Assembly: GCA_022448945.1 (NCBI GenBank)
Contig: JAKVCV010000011.1
Span: 168,454 to 232,453, forward strand
Reading direction: 5' to 3'
DNA from: Saprospiraceae bacterium
GTDB taxonomy: Bacteria > Bacteroidota > Bacteroidia > Chitinophagales > Saprospiraceae
Length of the DNA stretch: 64,000 nt
In this document: positions 18,452-27,561 of the stretch, piece after piece
Layout: every line of letters starts with the position of its first letter
Position numbering within the stretch: the first letter of the stretch is position 1
Made by a program: the position numbers and the translations under genes
Notes under the pieces: generated by a model
What the model was told of the DNA's origin: nothing
Seen by the model: the letters and a program-made list of their open reading frames with translations, nothing else
Database searches by the model: none

Positions 18452-19571
18452 ATAGAACTTCTTCCCAGTCTACACGTTTATACGTGTCCAAAATTAAAAC
18501 CCCAATAACACCCAAAATTATCGAAACCAATATACTGCCAACAACAATAAAAGAACGAATAGGGTATGACTTGAGATTCGGCACCTGAACAGGTTCCAAG
18601 ATAATAATCCCTGCAATATTCGAATATGCATGGGTTTTAAACTTGGCAAACTGTGTTATTATTAAAGATAATTCTTCGTTTAAGTTGGTGATTTTGGTCT
18701 CCCAGTAAATAATAAGATCTCGTCCCCTATTAAAAGCATAAATATCCGAAGATGTCTCTATATTTTCATTGTTTCTTAAACCACCCCTCATCAATTTTTG
18801 TTGTTTAATTGCTCCTTCAATTCTTGCTTTAACGTTAACAATCGAATCCCTAGGAGCTTTATATTTTATAAAAGCGGCTAGCTTAGCCTCATCATAAACC
18901 AAATTGCCTTCAAGTTTCGACAGCATAGCAGATAAAGATTCACTCTGAGATGCTACATCAAAAATATTGAACTTTTTCCTCAAACGAGTTAAAGTATCTG
19001 CTACTACAATAAGTTCTTTTTCTTTTTCAAGAATCGCTTTTTCATAAGTTTGTTTTATTAGTTCTTTATTCTGGGCTGTAGCATTTCTATATAAAACTTC
19101 TATTTTATCTAGGGCTCTTTTTACCATTGTAAAGGCAACTTCAGGATCTTTATCCTGAATAGATATTTCCAGCCCGCTATGTTTGTTGCGTTTAATATCA
19201 TACAACTTTCTAAAGCGCTTTTCTACTTTATTTTGCCCTCTTGGGGTAGAAGCATCAATGTTATATACTGAATCTAAATTAAATTCATGAATCATATAAT
19301 TCACAAAGGGGGCAGACTCTGCAAAAATCAATACGCGACTAACTGCATCATCTCCTCCATAAAGCGTTAAGTTACCAGCAGAATCAAAAAGTTTTTGTTC
19401 TTCATTCGTTGGCACAAAAGTAGCATATGCAGTATAATAATCATCAAGCAACAAACTCGCAACAATTGATCCTAAAGCAGATACAAGTACCAAAACCAAT
19501 AATGGTTTTTTCCATCGATATAGAATGCCAATGATATCTAATAAAGTATAGTTGTTTTTTTCTTTAACCAT
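18426..19571 (-). CDS. Wzz-like polysaccharide chain-length determinant / co-polymerase
   Basis: A 381-residue inner-membrane protein with one helix near the N-terminus (about 22-44, after RWKKP) and one near the C-terminus (about 340-362), with a large, mostly helical periplasmic domain between them. The opening YTLLDIIGILYRWKKPLLVL and the Pro-rich PVQVPNLKSYPIRS before the second helix are typical of Wzz/PCP proteins. No cytoplasmic kinase domain follows, so this is not a full PCP-2a tyrosine kinase. It probably works with the neighbouring flippase and the Wzy/WaaL-like protein in making a surface polysaccharide. Confidence 0.85.
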   Translation of the reverse strand: MVKEKNNYTLLDIIGILYRWKKPLLVLVLVSALGSIVASLLLDDYYTAYATFVPTNEEQKLFDSAGNLTLYGGDDAVSRVLIFAESAPFVNYMIHEFNLDSVYNIDASTPRGQNKVEKRFRKLYDIKRNKHSGLEISIQDKDPEVAFTMVKRALDKIEVLYRNATAQNKELIKQTYEKAILEKEKELIVVADTLTRLRKKFNIFDVASQSESLSAMLSKLEGNLVYDEAKLAAFIKYKAPRDSIVNVKARIEGAIKQQKLMRGGLRNNENIETSSDIYAFNRGRDLIIYWETKITNLNEELSLIITQFAKFKTHAYSNIAGIIILEPVQVPNLKSYPIRSFIVVGSILVSIILGVIGVLILDTYKRVDWEEVLYEKPINHT

Positions 19572-19623
19572 AATATTATTTATAATAAAACACTTATAAT
19601 TATGCCTTGCAAAAGTAAAAAAA

Positions 19624-21078
19624 TTATGTTGTTATTGGTCTAATCAACGATAAAACACGTTGAAATTCGAGCATTTTTGAACAGAAAGCCCATATTACAC
19701 AAAAAATACCAGCAAGAATAAATCGAATTAGCCATAATATTTTTATTTGTTCTAATCCGTAGTTTATTGCATAAACGCCCAATACAAATAAAATTATTCT
19801 CCCTACATACCAAAATTTTATCTCTATTTTAAAATTTCGACGCACTAACTCAAGCTCTGTTAAAGCAACAAATGATTGAGTACAAAGAGTACAAACTGCA
19901 GCCCCCCATGCTCCAAAAGACAAAATCATAAAGTAATTAGAAAAAATATTAATTAGTATCCCTATTGAAAAGACGATATTCATTTGCCGAAGGTTGCCAT
20001 TGGCAGTTAATAATGTCCCCATAATATATATACCTCCAATTGCATTGAAACCAACCATCAGTAAAACCGCAACCTCTGTCATTGAAGGGCTATAATTGTT
20101 ATAAAGAAACATCATTATTTCCTGTGCATTAAAACAAAATGATATACTAAAACTTACCGTAATAACCATCATAATATGTGCACTTAAGTGTAATAGATCA
20201 TTAACCTTTTCCTTATTCTTTATCATTCTAGCAAACATTGGCAAAAGAAGCCCTGCAAATAAAAAACAAACCATATTAACGGCATCCAACAAGCGGTACG
20301 CTGCTGCATAAATATTTGCCTGATTTATTCCTGCTTTACTAACTGGATCAAACAATAATCTTTCTATCATTACGACATCTACTCGTGTATATATACTCAT
20401 CAATAGGACAACTAAAGCATAAGGGATACTTTTTTTAAGAATTGCAACAAAAAGAGGAAAATTCAATCGGAACCTTAATTTGCTTGTTAGGTATTTACTT
20501 GTTAGAAAAAATGCAATTAGTGTAGTTAGACCAAAAGAAACAGTTTGAGCATAAATAAACTTCTCTAAAGTAAAAAACTGGAGCCATGGGCCCCAAAGCA
20601 AAGGCAAACAAATTATCAACATCAACAATTTATCCAATATAGACAATAAGCTGTCGAGTCGGTAGTGTTGAAGTCCGGCAATATTCGATCGAAAAAAGAA
20701 AGTAAACGTAATGAATATTTGATTAAACAATAGAAACCCTAATAGGTGCATTTCTTCAATTTGATATCCAATAACAAAAGCTACACTAAAAGAAAGAATG
20801 AGAAAAAACAAAGACAAACCACCTTTAATCAATAAAATATGTGGGAAATATTTTTCAAATAAATAATCATTTTGTGCAACATTCCTACTATTGTATTGAT
20901 GAATCCCTAAATCCGTAAATATCTGGAAAATATATGAAAAATTCACCAAGGCAAAATACAGCCCGTAATTGTCTATTTCGTTTTGAACTTTAAGATCTAC
21001 ACCAAAAATATAAAATGGCTTAATTACTAGATTAATGCCAATTAATAAAAATATATTAATAAGAAACTCTCTATTCAT
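19624..21078 (-). CDS. Wzx-like polysaccharide flippase (MOP superfamily)
   Basis: A membrane protein of 484 residues with about twelve to fourteen hydrophobic helices. It is of the oligosaccharide flippase type that moves undecaprenyl-linked units across the inner membrane. The opening segment REFLINIFLLIGINLVIKPF and the following helix pattern fit the MOP/Wzx family. I chose ATG 21078 (MNREFLIN); a longer frame from a TTG at 21135 adds 19 polar residues that do not fit. It is followed after 52 bases by the Wzz-like gene. No glycosyltransferase is nearby, so the sugar assembly genes must be elsewhere. Confidence 0.87.
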   Translation of the reverse strand: MNREFLINIFLLIGINLVIKPFYIFGVDLKVQNEIDNYGLYFALVNFSYIFQIFTDLGIHQYNSRNVAQNDYLFEKYFPHILLIKGGLSLFFLILSFSVAFVIGYQIEEMHLLGFLLFNQIFITFTFFFRSNIAGLQHYRLDSLLSILDKLLMLIICLPLLWGPWLQFFTLEKFIYAQTVSFGLTTLIAFFLTSKYLTSKLRFRLNFPLFVAILKKSIPYALVVLLMSIYTRVDVVMIERLLFDPVSKAGINQANIYAAAYRLLDAVNMVCFLFAGLLLPMFARMIKNKEKVNDLLHLSAHIMMVITVSFSISFCFNAQEIMMFLYNNYSPSMTEVAVLLMVGFNAIGGIYIMGTLLTANGNLRQMNIVFSIGILINIFSNYFMILSFGAWGAAVCTLCTQSFVALTELELVRRNFKIEIKFWYVGRIILFVLGVYAINYGLEQIKILWLIRFILAGIFCVIWAFCSKMLEFQRVLSLIRPITT

Positions 21079-21156
21079 CTTTAATATGGTTGGCAAGAAA
21101 ACAAACTTGCTGTCCGGATTCGAATGTTGCAGCAAAAGTATCTTTTATTATGAATT

Positions 21157-22305
21157 TTATTTCGATTCTTCAGCTCTTTTATTTCGCTCCTTACGTTCTT
21201 TTTCTTTTTCTTCAGGAAATGATCGTTTAGTCATTGCTTCGTCTTCCATTAACTTAACAGCTTCTTTCTGAAAGAAAAATGAGTATCCCCATAAAATTTT
21301 ACGAATTACAATATGCTGCCCCAGGAAAAAATTATCATCATCTATGTCAATAAAGTACCTTTGGATTTTTTCCCTATGACCAACTCGCCCATCCCCCCTA
21401 TCAGCGTTAGGATTATAAAGTGAATACAGTCGAAAGGTTTGTGGCTCATTGTGGTAACTAGTTTTATAAGTAACGATTACAAAAGGCGTGGTAGTAATAA
21501 TAGAATCCCTAAGTCTTTTGTCATAAAGAATTTTTTCTGCCGCTATAACATCAAAATCTTCAAAATAAACATCTGCATTATCCTGGTTTATCAATCTACC
21601 ATCAATTATTTGAGTACTTTCGTCAACAGCCTCAACAATATATTGATCTTTAGCAGTTTTTGATATCTTGAAAGATTCATTTTTTTGAGAGGGGTGTTGA
21701 TATTCTAATTTAATAAATTCTAATGATTTGGGATCTGCCCTAAAAATCGCTTTATCTCTCCAATCAACCTCAGTTGTTATGTATCGAGTGCCAATTGTGC
21801 CTTGAAAGTTAGGGATATATCCAACGTATGGTTTATTAGCTCCCTCCATAATCATTAAATTCCCCGTTCCCCCACTTGTCATTGCCCCCACATAATAAAC
21901 CCTTAACTTACGTTTGTTTTTGTCATAGATTTCGACTTTTGTGGATTTAACAGAGAGTGATTTAACAGCATTGTCTAATGCTGGCTTCGCAACGGGTTCT
22001 CTAGTCCTAACTTTGCGAATTGTTTCCAAAAGCATATAAATACCACTAGGGTTCGCTCTATATTTTTTCCCTGTTACTTTATTTGTATAAGTCCAATTCA
22101 AATCTTTGTTCCGTTCTAATAATGCTTGATTCCCGTCTCGATCAACCATGAAAACCCTCTCTACCTTTGCAATATCCTCAAATGCAAATTGTGTATGAAG
22201 ATTGTCTGCAAAGCTATCTTTTACATGACCAGCGTTCTTACTTTTCCAGAAAATAACTGCTGCAAGACTAACAAAAATAAGTGCTAAAGGGACTATTTTT
22301 TTCAT
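21157..22305 (-). CDS. DUF4340 domain-containing envelope protein
   Basis: A 382-residue protein with one N-terminal membrane helix or signal anchor (KKIVPLALIFVSLAAVIFW) and a beta-rich domain after it. The pattern VERVFMVDRDGNQALLER, WTYTNK, then repeated YIVEAVDE-like strands fits DUF4340, whose function is not established. It ends in a charged tail (MTKRSFPEEKEKERKERNKR). It is the first gene of the minus-strand group leading into the flippase, with a 78-base gap to it. Elsewhere DUF4340 genes often follow gliding-type ABC transporter genes, which are not seen here. Confidence 0.8.
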   Translation of the reverse strand: MKKIVPLALIFVSLAAVIFWKSKNAGHVKDSFADNLHTQFAFEDIAKVERVFMVDRDGNQALLERNKDLNWTYTNKVTGKKYRANPSGIYMLLETIRKVRTREPVAKPALDNAVKSLSVKSTKVEIYDKNKRKLRVYYVGAMTSGGTGNLMIMEGANKPYVGYIPNFQGTIGTRYITTEVDWRDKAIFRADPKSLEFIKLEYQHPSQKNESFKISKTAKDQYIVEAVDESTQIIDGRLINQDNADVYFEDFDVIAAEKILYDKRLRDSIITTTPFVIVTYKTSYHNEPQTFRLYSLYNPNADRGDGRVGHREKIQRYFIDIDDDNFFLGQHIVIRKILWGYSFFFQKEAVKLMEDEAMTKRSFPEEKEKERKERNKRAEESK

Positions 22306-22567
22306 AGTGAATCAAATTTGAATTCTTGGTGTTTAAGATATTATATTAAACTCTGAACTATTATATTTGAGCAAAGTATTTTTGATCCTTTTTAATAATA
22401 GCTCAAATAAAAAAACAATCACAAAAAAGAGATTAAATCCTATTAATTATTGGGGCCATTGTAAATGATAAAGTGAAGTAAAATAACGCTCCTGATTAGA
22501 TTTTAAGATCTAAGTAATATCATAGTTAATTAAACTAAGGTGTAATAATACTCAGAATTTAATTGCT

Positions 22568-23053
22568 CTAGATAGCAATAATTTTCCAATCACCATTTAT
22601 TTTTCTCAAAGCAAACCTTGCCATATCCCCAGCTGTAAACAATCGTATATTCCCTGCTGCTGCCGGATGAGCTCCATCAAAGAAAAAATCACCTTTCTCA
22701 AGATTTAAATGAGCCTGCCATTCAGGATATTTTTGAGCCAGTTCATTCATATCGTATATTTTTGGTGCATAGTTTTCTTCATACATAGTATAAGTTAGTT
22801 CTATATCGGCTCGCAATGGGCTTTCAGAACAAAATAATTTTCTCATTTTATCGGTAATAGCAATTTTATGGCCGCCTTCAATACTTGTAATATTGACATC
22901 TAAATTATCAAACATATAATCGCAATTCCCATCAAAAAAACTTTGAACAATAGACAATCCAAAATCTTTAGCTAGTTGTTTATTGGTCTGAGCATTAATG
23001 CTACCTAGGAGAGCACCCCCTAAGCAAAATAATATAAGTAGTTTGTTTTTCAT
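22568..23053 (-). CDS. Small secreted protein of unknown function
   Basis: A 161-residue protein with a clear signal peptide (KNKLLILFCLGGALLGSINA, cleavage at about 21-22 before QTNKQ). The mature part alternates a short helix with beta strands and ends with FALRKINGDWKIIAI, a pattern seen in NTF2-like and DUF4783-type domains, although I cannot confirm either. ALLGS does not provide a lipobox Cys, so it is probably periplasmic and soluble. The gene is isolated: 262 bases lie on one side and 570 on the other. Confidence 0.75.
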   Translation of the reverse strand: MKNKLLILFCLGGALLGSINAQTNKQLAKDFGLSIVQSFFDGNCDYMFDNLDVNITSIEGGHKIAITDKMRKLFCSESPLRADIELTYTMYEENYAPKIYDMNELAQKYPEWQAHLNLEKGDFFFDGAHPAAAGNIRLFTAGDMARFALRKINGDWKIIAI

Positions 23054-23623
23054 AAAATATATTTATTGGTAATTTTGATCAATGATACATCTACTTAAAT
23101 CTATTTTAGATAGAGTTATTAGTAGGCAACAAATTAATTAGGTTGTTTTTTATATCAAAAAAGGTGAAAATAACATAAATAATAGACCAAGAGCAAAAAT
23201 ACTAAAATGTTTAAAAAGTTTCAAAACACTTAGTTTAATAAACTTTGAACGATATAAAACATTATCCGCATTGACGGTTAAAAGACTTTGTTTGCTTTTA
23301 GATTTAAGCGGAATTGTTATTAATTTGTTTTATTTTTTATGTTACTTTAAGAATAAAAAAGTTACTTTACTACAATTTAAATTCTTTTAATACGCTCGTC
23401 TGCTATAATCAAAGATAGTATTTATTAAGTTAAATTTAAGTTATAAAAACATATAGCAAACAACTATTTTGGTTCAAAAACGTATCTTGTAGTTAGGTAT
23501 GTTATTACATTCGGTATAAAACATGTTTTACCGCTGTTAATCAATAGTTTACTAGCAAGATATATAAATGATCATTGCATTACTATATAATAACATCTAT
23601 TTAATACATTTTTAATTTTTTTT
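23054..23623. other. 570-base divergent intergenic region
   Basis: This lies between the starts of the small secreted protein (-) and the TPR protein (+), and is very AT-rich. The only structure I see is a 9-base direct repeat GTTACTTTA at 23341-23349 and 23361-23369, repeated at 20 bases, or about two helical turns. No coding frame or RNA gene is convincing. Confidence 0.45.
23341..23369. repeat. 9-bp direct repeat with 20-bp period (candidate regulator site)
   Basis: GTTACTTTA occurs twice, with starts 20 bases apart, about 255 bases upstream of the TPR gene start. The spacing places both copies on the same face of the helix, as for dimeric response-regulator sites. The function is inference. 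Confidence 0.4.
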
Positions 23624-25429
23624 ATGTTCCGATTTTTTTTACTTCCGATTGTTTTTTTATTTGTTGCCCAAAATGGAACTGCCCAAAAAGCATCTCTGGC
23701 AAGAAAATATTTTTCTGATGGAGAATTTGAAAAAGCAGCTGTTTTGTACAAAGAGCTTCATGAAAGAAATCGCACAAATGATTATTTCTTTGAGCGTTAT
23801 TTTTTGACTCTTCTTGAGTTAGAAGATTATAAAGAAGGAGAGAAAATGGTAAAAAAATCTATCAAATCAGCTCCTGAAAAAATAGAACGTTATGTATGCG
23901 GAGGTACACTTTATGAAAGACAAGGCAAGAGAGACAAAGCTGATGAACAGTATGAAAAAGCAATAAAATTACTTGGGCCAAATCAAGTCCAAATTGTGCG
24001 GCTTGCAAATGCCTTTGTAAAAAATAAAAATTATGTTTATGCGATTTCAACTTATGAGAAGGGTTCGAAATTGATGAAGATTAAAAACATGTTTGCCTAT
24101 GAATTAGGTTCTGTTTATCGCCTAAAAGGGAATCTTCCAAAAATGATAGAAAGCTATTTAAATTGCCTAGAATATTTGCCCAACAGAATGACAAATATCC
24201 AAGCTTTTTTTCAGAGAGAATTATCTGAAGTTGATGGGCTTTCTGAACTAAAAAAACAATTATACGCACGTATTAATAAATCTCCTGAAATCTCCATTTA
24301 TCCAGAGATGTTAATTTGGGTATTTATTCAGCAAGAAGATTTTGAAAACGCCCTTACTCAATCTATAGCCCTAGATAAAAGATTAATAGAAAATGGCAAT
24401 CGTATTTACAAACTAGCACAAACAGCAATTCGCGAGAAATCATATAATTCTGGAATCAAAGCCTATAATTACATTATCACTGAAAAGGGGATAAACTGTC
24501 CTTATTATGTAGATTCCAAAAGGCACCTGCTGGCAGCTAAGCGCGACAAACTAGTTGAAGGTTTTAAATACACACAAGATGATTTACTGGAATTAGAAGG
24601 CGACTATTTGTCCTTCCTAAATGAATTTGGGAGAAGCTCCTCTACGGCTACTATAATGCAAGAAATGGCCAAACTTGAAGCATTTTATCTTAAAGACCTT
24701 GACAAAGCAATTTCTATTCTTGACACGGTTGTTACAATGAAGCGCCTCCCAAGAATTGCTAAAGCAGAGGCAAAAATTGACTTAGGCGACTACTACTTAA
24801 TGCGAGGAGAAGTTTGGGAGTCAAGCCTTCTTTATTCGCAGGTAGACAAAGAAATGAGAGATGCCCCATTAGGTGATATGGCGAGATACAAAAATGCTAA
24901 ATTATCTTATTACAAAGGCGACTTTGAATGGGCTCAAGACCAATTAGATATTCTTAAGGGGTCTACATCCGAACTAATTTCAAATAATGCGATTGATTTA
25001 TCAGTTTTTATTCTTGAACACTACGCCCTTGACACTTCTGCATTACCTATGCAACTTTTTGCTCAAGCGGATTTATTGACTTTTCAAAATAAATTTGAAG
25101 AATCTATTATTCTCATGGATAGTATCATGTCCAAACATAAAGAACATGGTTTAGGCGATGACATTTTACTTGTTAAATCTGAAATTGCTTTAAAAAAACG
25201 TGAATATAGTACGTCAATTAACTTATTGAAAGAAATACCCACTAAATACAAGGATGGCATTTTAGTTGATAATGCTATATTCAAAATGGCGAAAATTTAT
25301 GAAAAAAGAATGGGCGAAACTAAAAAAGCAATGGAACTTTACGAAAAGATTCTGTTTGATCACCCAGGCTCCTTATACATTAATGAAGCGAGAAAACGAT
25401 ATAGAAAACTTAGAGGAGATGGAGCTTAA
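23624..25429 (+). CDS. Secreted tetratricopeptide repeat protein
   Basis: A 601-residue protein with an N-terminal signal peptide (MFRFFLLPIVFLFVAQNGTA, cleavage before QK). Helical TPR-like repeats cover most of the chain, for example residues 23-60 (ARKYFSDGEFEKAAVLYKEL) and 85-125 (GGTLYERQGKRDKADEQYEK), and the C-terminus (YEKILFDHPGSLYINEARKRY) has the form seen in YbgF/BamD-like TPR ends. It should act in the periplasm as a protein-binding scaffold. The sensor kinase follows 157 bases downstream on the same strand. Confidence 0.85.
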   Translation: MFRFFLLPIVFLFVAQNGTAQKASLARKYFSDGEFEKAAVLYKELHERNRTNDYFFERYFLTLLELEDYKEGEKMVKKSIKSAPEKIERYVCGGTLYERQGKRDKADEQYEKAIKLLGPNQVQIVRLANAFVKNKNYVYAISTYEKGSKLMKIKNMFAYELGSVYRLKGNLPKMIESYLNCLEYLPNRMTNIQAFFQRELSEVDGLSELKKQLYARINKSPEISIYPEMLIWVFIQQEDFENALTQSIALDKRLIENGNRIYKLAQTAIREKSYNSGIKAYNYIITEKGINCPYYVDSKRHLLAAKRDKLVEGFKYTQDDLLELEGDYLSFLNEFGRSSSTATIMQEMAKLEAFYLKDLDKAISILDTVVTMKRLPRIAKAEAKIDLGDYYLMRGEVWESSLLYSQVDKEMRDAPLGDMARYKNAKLSYYKGDFEWAQDQLDILKGSTSELISNNAIDLSVFILEHYALDTSALPMQLFAQADLLTFQNKFEESIILMDSIMSKHKEHGLGDDILLVKSEIALKKREYSTSINLLKEIPTKYKDGILVDNAIFKMAKIYEKRMGETKKAMELYEKILFDHPGSLYINEARKRYRKLRGDGA

Positions 25430-25586
25430 ATGCGCTCAGAGAACTAATCTATCTCCTAGGGCTACCTTTTTTTATTAATTTTCGAAATTTAATTCATCTG
25501 GAATATTTTATTCATATTTCTCAATTACTCTCCTTAATTCTTTATTCGCACAACACACACTAATTTATGTACCAATAAAACAAATC

Positions 25587-27128
25587 ATGACTCAAAAGGC
25601 AATTTTGAAAATTATAGTTCTTGTTAGTACTGCATTGGTTGGCATCTTTGGGATGCAAGTCTATTCTATTATTTCTACATTTCAGCTTAATAGAAATTTA
25701 TTTGACGGAAACGTACATAATGCACTTGATCGTACTGTATCAAAGCTTGAACAAATAGAATTAGACAAAACAGCCGCATTATATGATTTGCCTCGATTGA
25801 CTACAATTATTGCTAATGATAATTCAAGACAAATTGCATCAACGCTTGAAGTTGAAGAAATTTCAGACTACTATCTTTCAGACTCTAATGCTACTTTTAA
25901 ATTCTCCCCAGGAGACACTTTAACATCTAAAGATGTGCAGCATTTGTCCAATAATTTTAAAACGACGGAAACGACCCGCACTTGGTCAAATAAGAAACAT
26001 AAAGATTCTTACATGATCCATTTTGAACGATTTTTTGTTCATCATGGCATAGTAAAAGATATCCCTATTCAACAACGTATTAGTATTAAAGCACTTGACA
26101 CCCTATTAAGGCAAGAATTAGTGGAAAAAGGTATTATCTCTCCGTATGTATATGCTGTACATTCTAAAAAGGAAAGAGATTTTGTAATGAAATCCATCTA
26201 TGATAAAAAATTTAAGCCGCGATACACTACGGTAGAAGATTATAAATATTCTATTAGTTTATTTCCAAGCTCTAATGAAGATATTGCAAGGCTATATATT
26301 GATTTTCCTACTAAGGTAAGCTTTCTTTGGAGTAGCTTATGGTTTAATTTAATAGGGACATTTATGTTTACAGGAATTGTTGTTTTTTGTTTTGTTTATA
26401 CGATTAAAATAATTGTAGAGCAGAAAAAATTATCTGAAATGAAGAGCGATTTCCTAAATAATATGACACACGAATTTAAAACTCCTATTGCCACAATTTC
26501 TATTGCTACAAACACAATAAAACAATGGATAAATAAAAATTACCCTTTAAAAGCAATGCGCTTTGTAAATATCATTGAAGAAGAAAACAAACGAATGAAT
26601 AGCCAGGTTGCTAAAGTATTGCAAATGGCACAAATAGATAAACGGGAATTTAAACTTAATTTAGTAGAAGTATATGCCGATGATATAATTTTAAGTGCAG
26701 CGGAAAAAATTTCGTTACAAGTTGAACAAAAAGGAGGAAAGGTAACCCTTGAATTGAGTGCAACTAATTCTGTCATTCAAGCCGACGAGACCCATTTCAC
26801 TAATGTTATTTATAACCTTTTAGACAATGCAAACAAATATTCCCCTGAGAAACCAATTATTTTTATTAGAACAAAAAATTCCGGCAATGGCTTTCAAATT
26901 GAAATTGAAGACAATGGCTTGGGTATTGATAAAGAAACTCGAAAATATATTTTCGATAAATTCTATAGAGTGCCTACCGGAGATTTACATGATATAAAGG
27001 GCTTCGGATTGGGCCTTAGTTATGTTCAGGCTATAGTTATTGCGCATGGTGGCAGTATAGACATAAAATCTGAATTAGGCGCAGGTACTACATTTATTCT
27101 TTCTTTCCCATTTAAGCAAGAAACTTAG
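25587..27128 (+). CDS. Sensor histidine kinase, orphan
   Basis: A membrane kinase of 513 residues. One helix is at about 6-30, followed by a periplasmic sensor domain to about 240 and a second helix at about 250-277. The phosphoacceptor is His 295 in NNMTHEFKTPIATIS. The ATPase domain has the N-box NVIYNLLDNANKYSPE, the G1 box EIEDNGLGID, FDKFYRVPTGD, and the G2 box KGFGLGLSYV. This is the HATPase organisation of classic two-component kinases. No response regulator lies next to it; the next gene is a small protein of unknown type. Confidence 0.94.
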   Translation: MTQKAILKIIVLVSTALVGIFGMQVYSIISTFQLNRNLFDGNVHNALDRTVSKLEQIELDKTAALYDLPRLTTIIANDNSRQIASTLEVEEISDYYLSDSNATFKFSPGDTLTSKDVQHLSNNFKTTETTRTWSNKKHKDSYMIHFERFFVHHGIVKDIPIQQRISIKALDTLLRQELVEKGIISPYVYAVHSKKERDFVMKSIYDKKFKPRYTTVEDYKYSISLFPSSNEDIARLYIDFPTKVSFLWSSLWFNLIGTFMFTGIVVFCFVYTIKIIVEQKKLSEMKSDFLNNMTHEFKTPIATISIATNTIKQWINKNYPLKAMRFVNIIEEENKRMNSQVAKVLQMAQIDKREFKLNLVEVYADDIILSAAEKISLQVEQKGGKVTLELSATNSVIQADETHFTNVIYNLLDNANKYSPEKPIIFIRTKNSGNGFQIEIEDNGLGIDKETRKYIFDKFYRVPTGDLHDIKGFGLGLSYVQAIVIAHGGSIDIKSELGAGTTFILSFPFKQET

Positions 27129-27194
27129 GAAAGACTTGGTTTAGGGGAACTATTTTTTTCTCATGCTTGAAAACATGTTTATTTTCAGATCATT

Positions 27195-27539
27195 ATGAAC
27201 AAAAAGACATTAATATTAAAACAAATAACCACTTTTGTAAAAAAAGATTTTGACATTGATCATGTACCTGAAAATATTACTGAAGAAGAACTATTAGATT
27301 TTTTGAACAGGTATATATATGACCTACTTGATACTGATTTAAATCGTTTGTTTTACCTCTTATACCGTTTAGATATTAATGAAGAAAAGGTGCACCATGC
27401 CTTGTCTCCAAAATCTGAACAAGCTCCACATAAAGCTATAGCAAAACTAATTTTTTTGAGAGAAAAACAGAAAGCTACCTCTCGAATTGAATACTCTAAA
27501 CTAGATATCAACGAAGATGGGGATGGTTGGCAATCATAA
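27195..27539 (+). CDS. Small acidic protein of unknown function
   Basis: A 114-residue soluble protein without a signal peptide or a recognised motif. It is mostly helical in appearance, with a conserved-looking core DLLDTDLNRLFYLLYRLDINEEK and an acidic C-terminus SKLDINEDGDGW. The style matches small proteins that are widespread and uncharacterised in Bacteroidota. It starts 66 bases after the kinase on the same strand, so co-transcription is likely. It converges on the transporter gene with 22 bases between them. Confidence 0.7.
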   Translation: MNKKTLILKQITTFVKKDFDIDHVPENITEEELLDFLNRYIYDLLDTDLNRLFYLLYRLDINEEKVHHALSPKSEQAPHKAIAKLIFLREKQKATSRIEYSKLDINEDGDGWQS

Positions 27540-27561
27540 GCGTAAAGGAGATTTCTTAGGC

